A DNA stretch of 64,000 nucleotides from G963701675 sp963701675 (GTDB lineage: Bacteria; Planctomycetota; Planctomycetia; Gemmatales; Gemmataceae): assembly GCA_963701675.1 (NCBI GenBank), contig OY969623.1, positions 2,914,001-2,978,000 on the forward strand, read 5' to 3'. This document shows, in pieces, positions 10,036-16,694 of the stretch; the first letter of the stretch is position 1; each line of letters opens with the position of its first letter. The notes beneath the pieces were generated by a model. It was not told the DNA's origin and did not search any database. It saw only the letters and a program-made list of their open reading frames with translations. The translations under genes were made by a program, and so were the position numbers.

Positions 10036-10077
10036 GGATTCAATCGGGGTGGAGCGCCGAAGTTTCGGCTCGATCTC
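10036..10077. repeat. Hairpin repeat GGATTCAATCG...GAAGTTTCGG, copy 1
   Basis: Core GAGCGCCGAAGTTTCGGCTC can fold on itself. A diverged second copy lies at 16054-16096. Both are close to a transposase/integrase gene but outside its recognisable ends. Confidence 0.55.
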
Positions 10078-10123
10078 CGAACGCCGGCAGTGACAACGAC
10101 GGCCGCTGCACCCGCGTTTTGGG

Positions 10124-10139
10124 AACTGGAAGAATGCGC
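10124..10139 (+). repeat. Left target-site duplication of the IS (16 bp)
   Basis: AACTGGAAGAATGCGC, identical to 11585-11600 directly beyond the right IS end. Confidence 0.8.
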
Positions 10140-10221
10140 TGTCAAACCACAATAGAAATGTCCGGTCTTAGCAAAGTAGAAATGTCCTCTTGGGCAAGGA
10201 GGTACCAGGAGGACATTTCCG

Positions 10222-11556
10222 ATGGAGCGGAGTCCAGACCGGATCGAGATGAGTCAGCGGGAACGGGATCGGTTGAAGATTATAGAGTCGGTTCGGCACG
10301 GGAAGCGGACGCAAGCCGAAGCGGCGCGACTGTTGCAACTGACGGTACGGCAAGTGCGTCGGATTCAACGCCGCCTGGAGGTTGAGGGAGACGTCGGCGT
10401 GGTCCATCGGCTCCGCGGACGGCCGTCGAATCGGCGCTTGGCGGCGGATCTGCGTGAGACCGTGTTGGCCAAATATCGCCAGCATTTTGCGGACTTTGGG
10501 CCGACCTTGGCCAGCGAGAAATTGGCCGAGCTCGACCTGGGAGTGTCGCACGAGACGTTGCGGCGTTGGCTGCTGACGGAGGGGCTGTGGCAGCGACGGC
10601 GCCAACGCGACGTGCATCGACGGCGCCGACCGCGACGCTCGTGTTTCGGCGAGTTGGTGCAGATGGACACGTCGCTGCACGACTGGCTCGAAGGACGCGG
10701 CGAGACGATGGTGCTGATGACCATGATCGACGACGCCACCAACCGGATCGACGCGGGTTTTTTTCCGGGCGAGACGGTGGAAAGCTACATGGATTTGACG
10801 GAACGGTGGCTGCGGCGGCATGGTCGGCCGCTGGCGTTGTACACCGATCGCGACAGTGTTTTCCAGTGGCAAAGTAAGGGCCGGGCGGTCGACGGCTTGA
10901 CGCAATTTGGCCGAGCATTGAAGGAATTGGATGTGAGATTGATCTTGGCACATAGTCCTCAGGCCAAGGGTCGGGTGGAACGTTTTTTCGGCCTGGCCCA
11001 AGACCGGTGGGTGAAGGAGCTTCGGCTCTTAGGCGTGACGACACGGGCTCAGGCCAATGACGTGTTGCGACGGCAGTTGGTCCCCGAATACAACCGGCGG
11101 TTCACGGTCCGACCGGCGGAGAAGAGCAACGCACATCGACTGCTGGGCCTACGGAACGATTTGGCGGTGATTTTATGTCCCCAGCATCAGCGGACAGTGG
11201 CGAATGACTACACGGTGCGGTGGTCCAACCGGTTGTTTCAATTGGAGCCGCCGGCGTTGCCCGGCTTGCGTGGCGGACGGGTGCTTTTGGAAGAGCGTCG
11301 GGACGGAACGCTGCGGATCCGTTTTCGCCAACAGTATTTGAAGTGGCACGAAATCCAAGCACCAAGATCGCGTCGGGGCACCGCACCCACGATGGCTGCG
11401 AGCGGGGTGGGTGCCGGAACTCCAGTCGGGCTACGCCCTCCTTCCGTTCCGGCACCCACCCCGGTGTTGCGGAAACCATGCAAGCCGCCTCCGAATCATC
11501 CGTGGCGACGCTTTAAACTGAAGAATCCAAAAGCGGACATTTCTAATGTGCACTAA
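10222..11556 (+). CDS. ISNCY family transposase (DDE)
   Basis: 444 residues, with an AGGAGG ribosome site upstream of the ATG. The N-terminal helix-turn-helix region (about 10-75) includes LLQLTVRQVRRIQRR and HRLRGRPSNRR, the hallmark opening of ISNCY transposases. The integrase-fold catalytic triad is D149 (VQMDTSLHDW), D209 (LYTDRDSVF) and E253 (KGRVERFFG). The C-terminal PPPNHPWRR is also typical. Between LKWHEI and this tail lies a stretch encoded by a perfect 17-bp palindrome, which looks like an in-frame insertion in a flexible linker. No frameshift is present. Confidence 0.9.
   Translation: MERSPDRIEMSQRERDRLKIIESVRHGKRTQAEAARLLQLTVRQVRRIQRRLEVEGDVGVVHRLRGRPSNRRLAADLRETVLAKYRQHFADFGPTLASEKLAELDLGVSHETLRRWLLTEGLWQRRRQRDVHRRRRPRRSCFGELVQMDTSLHDWLEGRGETMVLMTMIDDATNRIDAGFFPGETVESYMDLTERWLRRHGRPLALYTDRDSVFQWQSKGRAVDGLTQFGRALKELDVRLILAHSPQAKGRVERFFGLAQDRWVKELRLLGVTTRAQANDVLRRQLVPEYNRRFTVRPAEKSNAHRLLGLRNDLAVILCPQHQRTVANDYTVRWSNRLFQLEPPALPGLRGGRVLLEERRDGTLRIRFRQQYLKWHEIQAPRSRRGTAPTMAASGVGAGTPVGLRPPSVPAPTPVLRKPCKPPPNHPWRRFKLKNPKADISNVH
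11404..11462. repeat. Palindromic element inside the transposase gene
   Basis: Perfect 17-bp inverted repeat GGGGTGGGTGCCGGAAC (11404-11420) with 11446-11462, loop 25 nt. It is read in frame through the transposase C-terminal linker (VGAGTPVGLRPPSVPAPTPV). Confidence 0.7.
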
Positions 11557-11584
11557 ACGCGGACATTTCTATTGTGCTGGGACA

Positions 11585-11600
11585 AACTGGAAGAATGCGC
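11585..11600 (+). repeat. Right target-site duplication of the IS (16 bp)
   Basis: AACTGGAAGAATGCGC, identical to 10124-10139. Confidence 0.8.
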
Positions 11601-11684
11601 TTGCTAAGGCTGGGCGCCTAAGTTAACGTAGTTGGTCAATCCAGCGCTTTCTCACCGCACACCTTCACCGTGGAGGGATTCGTA

Positions 11685-13550
11685 ATGAACCCGCTGCGAA
11701 CTAGGCATGCCCGCCGCCGGCCGACTAGCCGTACCCTGGAATTGGTTGCTCTGGAGGATCGTGTCGTCCTGAATGGTCTGTCGTTGGTGTCCAACTGGAA
11801 CAACGGGACGCCCCGCTATGCCGACGGATGGGCAGACGATCGCGGCGACCGCAAGATTGCCTACATGGGCCATTACTTCAACACCAATGGCATCTATATC
11901 CTCGACATCACTGACCCGGCCAGCCCCTGGCTAGTCAGCACGTTCAAAAAGGATTACGTCAAACAGTTTCAGGACGTGGAAACGACGAAAATCGGCAATC
12001 GCTGGATCGGACTATTTTCGAGCGATGACGACGACGGGCTGTTCGTAGTTGATGTGACGGACCCGGCCAATCCGGTCGAGCTAGCCAACATCAAATCACA
12101 GCACGGTGGCACCAACACAGTTCACACGCTATCCGTATGGGGAAACTATGTGTTCGAGGCGGATTCGCGAACCTCGACGATCCGTGTCTTCAACATCAGC
12201 GTGCCAGAAAACCCTGTGTGGGTGCGTAACATTGTCAGCCAGTCACAACACGCCGTGCATGAAGTTACAGTAATTGGCGGGCGGATGTACACGGCCAATA
12301 TCTGGGGCGGAGGTTCGGCCGAGGTGTGGGATGTGCGTCGCATTGCGCGGCCGGGCGCCCCGGTGCAGTTCCTGGGCGTGATGTTTCCCGGCACGATGAC
12401 TCATACGAGTTGGCCCACGGAAGACGGCCAATACATGGCTACCGCGCGCGAGGCCAAAGGCGGCGATCTCGGTTTCTGGGACATCCGCAATCCTGCCGCG
12501 CCTGTGAAACTCTGGCAAATCTCCGTTCCAAGCACCGAGGCTTGTTGCGTGCATCAAGTCTTGATCAAAGGAAACTTGCTATATGCATCGTGGTACCAGA
12601 ACGGCATCCACGTGTTCGATATCTCGAACCCGCAAACGCCGGCTTTCGTCGGTAGCTACGACACATATCCCGAGCCGGTCGATATCCGAGACACCTACGA
12701 CGGGGCGTGGGGCGTTTTTCCGTATCCAGGCGACGCAAGCCAACTCCTGGGGTTTGATTTGAAAACGGGAATGTACGTTCTCAAAATCGAACCGGATCCG
12801 CCGGCACCGTTGCCTTCTTTACGCCAAACGGCGCCCGGCGAGTATGTGCTCGAATCCACTACATCATTCGTCGACAATGACGCACCGACATTGCGTGACG
12901 TTCCGCCGGGCGATTCGGTCCAGCTTGTCGGGAGCGTACTACGCATCGTTCTAAGCGACAACGATCACGCCGTTATGATTTCACGAAACCGAGCAACACA
13001 AACGATAGACGTCACGGTGGACGGAACGTCGCATTCGTATTCCGTTGACCAGGTAACACAGGTCAATGTTTACGGCGGGGCCGGGGACGACACTGTCACT
13101 GTCGATCCAATGTTGGGTTTGCCGATCTATGCGGATGGCGGCGGCGGATTCAATTCTGCCGTCGGCTGGCCAAGCATCAAGCTGCACAACTCGCAGCACG
13201 TGACCCGCAACGTGAACGGCGTCTTCGTGCACGGATTGAAGGGAAGCGCCGCTCGGGCCGATCGTTTTCAGCGCGTAAAGTACGCCGCAAGTCCATTCTT
13301 CGCGGCCCACGGTCTACATGGTGTCGGGACCGGCACATCCTTGTCTACTGCGCACGGAGACGTCACGATTGGAGCGATGAGCGCGAAACACAGTGGAGTA
13401 CCCAATAGTTTGATGCGCTCCGGTGGCGGTGCGATAAATCTGACGATGGGTGCCGGTCATAACGGCGGCGTCATTGCACCGGAACTGATGTATCGAACGT
13501 CGACGAATAGCCAGGTCGGAGGCCAAATTGCGTACCACAAACCTGGCTGA
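11685..13550 (+). CDS. LVIVD-repeat surface protein with LEPR-type N-terminus
   Basis: 621 residues, starting at the ATG seven bases after GGAGGG. A basic leader and LELVALEDRVVLNG form the planctomycete surface signature. Repeats of the LVIVD type follow (GIYILDITDPASPWLVSTF, LFVVDVTDPANPVELANI, VRVFNIS-like, IHVFDISNPQTPAFVGSY), a propeller seen in choice-of-anchor extracellular proteins. The C-terminal part has one RTX-like VYGGAGDDTVTVDP segment. The reading frame closes with TGA, and a second in-frame TGA follows two codons later. The frame then stays open for 150 codons with a linker and membrane anchor, so the real protein may have been longer. Confidence 0.78.
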   Translation: MNPLRTRHARRRPTSRTLELVALEDRVVLNGLSLVSNWNNGTPRYADGWADDRGDRKIAYMGHYFNTNGIYILDITDPASPWLVSTFKKDYVKQFQDVETTKIGNRWIGLFSSDDDDGLFVVDVTDPANPVELANIKSQHGGTNTVHTLSVWGNYVFEADSRTSTIRVFNISVPENPVWVRNIVSQSQHAVHEVTVIGGRMYTANIWGGGSAEVWDVRRIARPGAPVQFLGVMFPGTMTHTSWPTEDGQYMATAREAKGGDLGFWDIRNPAAPVKLWQISVPSTEACCVHQVLIKGNLLYASWYQNGIHVFDISNPQTPAFVGSYDTYPEPVDIRDTYDGAWGVFPYPGDASQLLGFDLKTGMYVLKIEPDPPAPLPSLRQTAPGEYVLESTTSFVDNDAPTLRDVPPGDSVQLVGSVLRIVLSDNDHAVMISRNRATQTIDVTVDGTSHSYSVDQVTQVNVYGGAGDDTVTVDPMLGLPIYADGGGGFNSAVGWPSIKLHNSQHVTRNVNGVFVHGLKGSAARADRFQRVKYAASPFFAAHGLHGVGTGTSLSTAHGDVTIGAMSAKHSGVPNSLMRSGGGAINLTMGAGHNGGVIAPELMYRTSTNSQVGGQIAYHKPG

Positions 13551-13556
13551 CTCTGA

Positions 13557-14009
13557 AGAAAGACCCACTTCGGCCAGGTCTGGCCGGACGCCAAATCAAA
13601 CGATTCCGAAAACACGCCCAAAGAAGAGCCGCCGGCCGATTCAATACCGGATGCCGCTCCAGTGGTTGCACAAGACGAAGTTGTCATAACGGCAGCGACG
13701 GAATCGCACCCGCCCAAGCCTGACGTCGGCACCGAAATGTCCATGACTGCAATTCCAGACGCGCGGTCATCTGGTGCAGTACCGATAGCAACAAACATCG
13801 AGGACAGAGAAATCACGGCGATCGCGGACGTGCCGCCGAGAGAATTCAGCGCTCTCAACGACGACTCCTCAGAAACGAAAGAGACTACCAAGTCATGGTG
13901 GAATTCGACCAGGGCGTTGGTCTTCGTAGCACTCGGTGCGCTGTTGCCTTTTGCGAAGGAATCGCGACGCCGGCACTTGGATGAACAGAAAATTGGCGTT
14001 CGGAGGTGA
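13557..14009 (+). pseudogene. Probable detached C-terminal tail (acidic linker plus membrane anchor) of the LVIVD protein
   Basis: In the same frame as the LVIVD gene, directly after two TGA codons (13548-13550, 13554-13556). It encodes a Pro/Glu/Asp-rich linker (ENTPKEEPPADSIPDAAP) and ends with STRALVFVALGALLPFAKES followed by RRRHL, a single membrane segment with a positive stop-transfer tail, as expected for a cell-wall or membrane-anchored surface protein. There is no ribosome site or convincing start of its own. Either the two genes were once one, or this is an independent small anchored protein starting near 13662. Confidence 0.5.
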
Positions 14010-14046
14010 CAAAGGACGAGTCGTGTGGGACCGTGTCGAGATCGTT

Positions 14047-14151
14047 CCCGGCATTGAGATCACCAAGTCGCCCCACGTGGCAGGCGGCCAGGAGGAAACG
14101 ATCCTCGAGCGGTTCGAGGCGGGGGCAAACCGACTTTATTTGCGAGCGCAT
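14047..14151 (-). pseudogene. Fragment: N-terminus of a LEPR beta-helix surface protein
   Basis: Encodes MRSQIKSVCPRLEPLEDRFL then LAACHVGRLGDLNAGN, closely matching the starts of the two beta-helix genes at the right end of the window (RPRLEPLEDRQLLSTCHVTRL). Similarity stops after about 35 residues, so the gene is truncated. It lies 20 nt downstream of the C-terminal fragment of a second copy, the same arrangement as the intact tandem pair at 61.8-64 kb. Confidence 0.65.
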
Positions 14152-14171
14152 GACATCCTCCGATCGACGAG

Positions 14172-14380
14172 TTAGCCAAGTGCATCAAAATCGGCCGTCG
14201 CCAAAACGGCGGCGAGTAAATAAAAGCCAGCGCGCGTAGTTAGCGGTATCGGCGACGATTGCACCTCAAACGCCCCGATGTCAATCGTGCCGTTCACAAT
14301 CCGCGGAAACCCGGGGCCGCGCTGGTCGAATTCGGGCGCGTCGGTGTTGTCACCGGCGTCGATGGCCGGGCTGCGGGCAG
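14172..14380 (-). pseudogene. Fragment: C-terminus of a LEPR beta-helix surface protein
   Basis: The minus strand reads SPAIDAGDNTDAPEFDQRGP, then GFPRIVNGTIDIGAFEVQSS, and ends VLATADFDALG before TAA. This is nearly the same as the C-terminus of the gene ending at 63127 (GTIDIGAFEVQ...VLATADLDSLL). The 5' part is missing; the homology ends at about 14380, exactly where an oppositely oriented fragment begins. Confidence 0.7.
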
Positions 14381-14475
14381 GATGCGATTGACTTCACGGT
14401 TAACGGCACCATCAATCTCACGGGCGCGCTACCAGATCTCAGCACGGAAATTGACATTCAAGGGCCGGGACCTGA
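14381..14475 (+). pseudogene. Fragment: internal part of a LEPR beta-helix protein, plus strand
   Basis: Reads DAIDFTVNGTINLTGALPDL then STEIDIQGPGPD, matching residues just after the N-terminal signature of the beta-helix genes at 61820 and 63143. It abuts the minus-strand C-terminal fragment head to head, pointing to an inversion breakpoint at about 14380. Confidence 0.7.
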
Positions 14476-14608
14476 CTCCCCTGAACTAGGCCATCGAGAT
14501 TTGCGCACAATCGTTCACTGGAATGCTCGCTAGTTTTGCTTTGGTCCGAGAAGTCGTCGGTGCATGGCGCGGGGGAAGTGCGCACGAGAATTCATTCGCA
14601 CATTCGCG

Positions 14609-16036
14609 TTAGGCCGCGCGAGTCACAAGCACGCGCGGAAGGTGACGACGGCCGGAGCGGAATTCAACGCGGAGCTCGAGCTTCGCACCCGGTTGACCTT
14701 TGACGAGCACCTGCGGCTGAGCACACGGCGACGCCCGTGGCCAGCCCGGACGCGGTTCGAAACGCGGACTTCGACAAGCCGGACGCGTGCCGTAGTAGAT
14801 CTCATCCGGTGTCGCTCCTTTGAGTGCCGTGTGGGGACGGTCGGCATGATACCAGTCCAAGAAGAATTGCAACTCCCATTTCAGACTTTGCCGCCGCAAC
14901 GAGACTACCGGCAAGGCACGCGTACATTCTTGCTTGACCGTCCGAATCATACGCTCGATGACGGCGATGCTGCCTGGCTTCCCAACGGCGCCGAAGCGTT
15001 GACGTATTCCCCGGTGACGGCACCAATCGGAAAACACCTCCCCACTGAACTGCGTGCCTTGGTCGGTAATCAAATGCCGGGGCCCCTTGCCGAGACGGGA
15101 CACAAGACGGCTAAGCATATCCCGCATCTGACTCGCCGTCGGCGGCTGTGCGAACAATGCCAAGCCATGCACTCGACGCGAAAAGTGATCCATAATCGCC
15201 GCCAGCCACCAGCAAAACGGCCAGCGTTGTGGCAACGCCAACGGCGACCACGGCGTCCAGAAGCCGGCCGAAGTGGGCACCGTGGTGAGATCAACGTGCC
15301 AGACATGATCTGGGTATCGGGCGGTGACCCGTCGGGACGACGGCTTCGTTTGGGGAGAACCGCTCGGTGGCGAATCCGGTGGCTCTCGACGGATGCGACC
15401 GACGGTGCTCGCTGCCAGGTGCAAGCCGGCGCGGGCCAAGATTTGGGCCGTCTTGATTTTGCCAAGCCGGGGACACAGAAGGTGCAAACGTTGCACCAGC
15501 ACGCGAATGAAATCCGGGAACTTGTTGACCGGTGTATGAGTTTGCAGCAGCGCCTTAGGTCCCTCTTCGTCGAGGCGTTTCATCCAAGAAGCAATCGTTG
15601 TCGTGGTCAAATGGAAGACCCGTGCCGTTTGAGCTAGCGACCAGCCACGGGCCGCACGCAACTGGAGGATGGCGAGGCGTTCGGTAGGCAGATAATGAGG
15701 TCGTTGAGACGGAAGGATTCGCGCCAGGCGAGCATCCTTGATCCGACATTCTTCGCGGAGGAGTCGAATCTCGTGTTCCAGTTGATCGGCGCGCGTGGCC
15801 AAGCGAACGCGTTGGTTGCAGCTATTGGTCGCCCAACTTCGCGTAGTCACGAGGGCGAAATGTGCCAACGACATAACTTGGAGCATTGCTGCCTGAACCG
15901 AACGCGGCCAATGTTTGGGAAACGGCGCCCGAGAACCGCCTGAGGGCTTGGGCATAACGACTCTCGTGTAAGATTGGCTTGCTGGCCGAGGTATCTTATC
16001 GGAGTTGATAATCGCGGGAAGCGACTCCGTCTTCAC
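14609..16036 (-). CDS. Integrase/transposase with DDE (rve) catalytic domain
   Basis: 475 residues from the first GTG; a shorter start at the Met of MPKPSGGSRAP is possible. A coiled-coil stretch (RADQLEHEIRLLREECRIKD) precedes a helix-turn-helix (LAQTARVFHLTTTTIASWMKR). The retroviral-integrase fold follows, with D249 (WHVDLTTV), D325 (LITDQGTQF) and E361 (AVIERMIRTVKQE), then the HTALKGATPDE segment seen in IS3/IS481-type enzymes. I found no terminal inverted repeats or target duplication, so the boundaries of any element are unknown. Stand-alone copies of such integrases are common in planctomycetes. Confidence 0.8.
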   Translation of the reverse strand: MKTESLPAIINSDKIPRPASQSYTRVVMPKPSGGSRAPFPKHWPRSVQAAMLQVMSLAHFALVTTRSWATNSCNQRVRLATRADQLEHEIRLLREECRIKDARLARILPSQRPHYLPTERLAILQLRAARGWSLAQTARVFHLTTTTIASWMKRLDEEGPKALLQTHTPVNKFPDFIRVLVQRLHLLCPRLGKIKTAQILARAGLHLAASTVGRIRREPPDSPPSGSPQTKPSSRRVTARYPDHVWHVDLTTVPTSAGFWTPWSPLALPQRWPFCWWLAAIMDHFSRRVHGLALFAQPPTASQMRDMLSRLVSRLGKGPRHLITDQGTQFSGEVFSDWCRHRGIRQRFGAVGKPGSIAVIERMIRTVKQECTRALPVVSLRRQSLKWELQFFLDWYHADRPHTALKGATPDEIYYGTRPACRSPRFEPRPGWPRASPCAQPQVLVKGQPGAKLELRVEFRSGRRHLPRVLVTRAA

Positions 16037-16053
16037 CCATTTTCCATTCGGCT

Positions 16054-16096
16054 GGATTCAATCGAGGGAGCGTCGAAGTTTCGGCGCTCGACCTCC
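16054..16096. repeat. Hairpin repeat, copy 2
   Basis: GGATTCAATCGAGGGAGCGT followed by CGAAGTTTCGGCGCTCGACCTCC; the GAGCGTCGAA/TTCGGCGCTC arms pair. A diverged copy is at 10036-10077. Confidence 0.55.
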
Positions 16097-16367
16097 TAAC
16101 TGAACGAATGTGCGTACAAAGATCGGTTGACCACTTCACCTCGCCTTGTTAACTTCCCGGGCGGACGCCTCATAGACCGCTCCCTTTCGTTCTTCGATGG
16201 CGAAGACGAATCGTCCGAAGGCGGGTCTGATGACGCCGCGGATTGGTGACGTCGACCCCTAATTGACCGTTGCCAAGGCCAACCGATTCTATCACTGCTA
16301 AAATTCCGATAGAGTCCAATCATGTGGTCGAATTGATGAAAACAACTCATGCGTCAGGTGCACTACG
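16097..16367. other. Intergenic region
   Basis: No gene, repeat or recognisable site seen. Confidence 0.5.
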
Positions 16368-16550
16368 ATGAGGTTAACGGTAAGTCTCGCCTGCTTTTTC
16401 CTCGTCAGCCCTGTCGCCGTCGCGCAAGAGACGCGCGATCCTGATGGCTCCGACCTTATCCTCAAAGAGCTCGCCAAAGGCTTCAAAGACGATCGCACGG
16501 TCGAGCAAATCAAGAAGGATAATGCTCTCATTCGCGCCGCAGCGAAATAG
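16368..16550 (+). CDS. Small secreted protein or gene fragment
   Basis: 60 residues: a clean signal peptide (MRLTVSLACFFLVSPVAVAQ) and a charged tail (DLILKELAKGFKDDRTVEQI). AGGTG about ten bases upstream is a weak ribosome site. It may be a genuine small secreted protein, or the remaining 5' end of a longer one, since downstream DNA holds another gene remnant. No family recognised. Confidence 0.35.
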   Translation: MRLTVSLACFFLVSPVAVAQETRDPDGSDLILKELAKGFKDDRTVEQIKKDNALIRAAAK

Positions 16551-16585
16551 CACAATGCTACACCTATTGTCATTCCTCTCCACCA

Positions 16586-16672
16586 GTGGGCCCCTTCTCG
16601 GAATCAGTCGGTCGCATCTTCGTGATTCATGGTCGCGACGACGAGCCCGAGCAAGCAACAGCGCTTGTGTAA
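16586..16672 (+). pseudogene. Remnant of a TIR-like nucleotide-binding domain protein
   Basis: The plus strand reads GPFSESVGRIFVIHGRDDEP then EQATALV before a stop. The VFIVHGRDDE motif is the start of the TIR-like domain found in predicted nucleotide-binding and CBASS/Pycsar-type effector proteins. Only about 20 residues of the domain survive, with no start codon or ribosome site, so this is a fossil. Confidence 0.4.
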
Positions 16673-16694
16673 CGGTATGGGAAACTCCTTTCGT

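Larger units (their letters stand above)
9691..10123. other. Intergenic region with two hairpin repeats
   Basis: No convincing gene. It contains the 30-bp repeat copy B and a palindromic repeat copy (listed separately). Nothing else recognised. Confidence 0.6.
10140..11584 (+). mobile_element. ISNCY / IS1202-like insertion sequence
   Basis: A 1445-bp element with one transposase gene. Ends are TGTCAAACCACAATAGAAAT on the left and, reverse-complemented, TGTCCCAGCACAATAGAAAT on the right; the match continues through TGTCCG. A second inner copy of TAGAAATGTCC follows at both ends, giving four copies of the probable transposase-binding unit. It is flanked by a perfect 16-bp direct repeat. The intact gene, matched ends and perfect duplication suggest a recent, possibly active insertion. 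It sits in non-coding DNA and breaks no visible gene. Confidence 0.85.

Noticed and set aside
13548..13556. UGA recoding (selenocysteine or reassigned UGA) joining the LVIVD gene and its tail
   Set aside because: No selenocysteine element is visible and TGA is used as a normal stop by other genes in the window.
14521..16100. A complete insertion sequence around the DDE integrase
   Set aside because: No terminal inverted repeats or target duplication could be found on either side.
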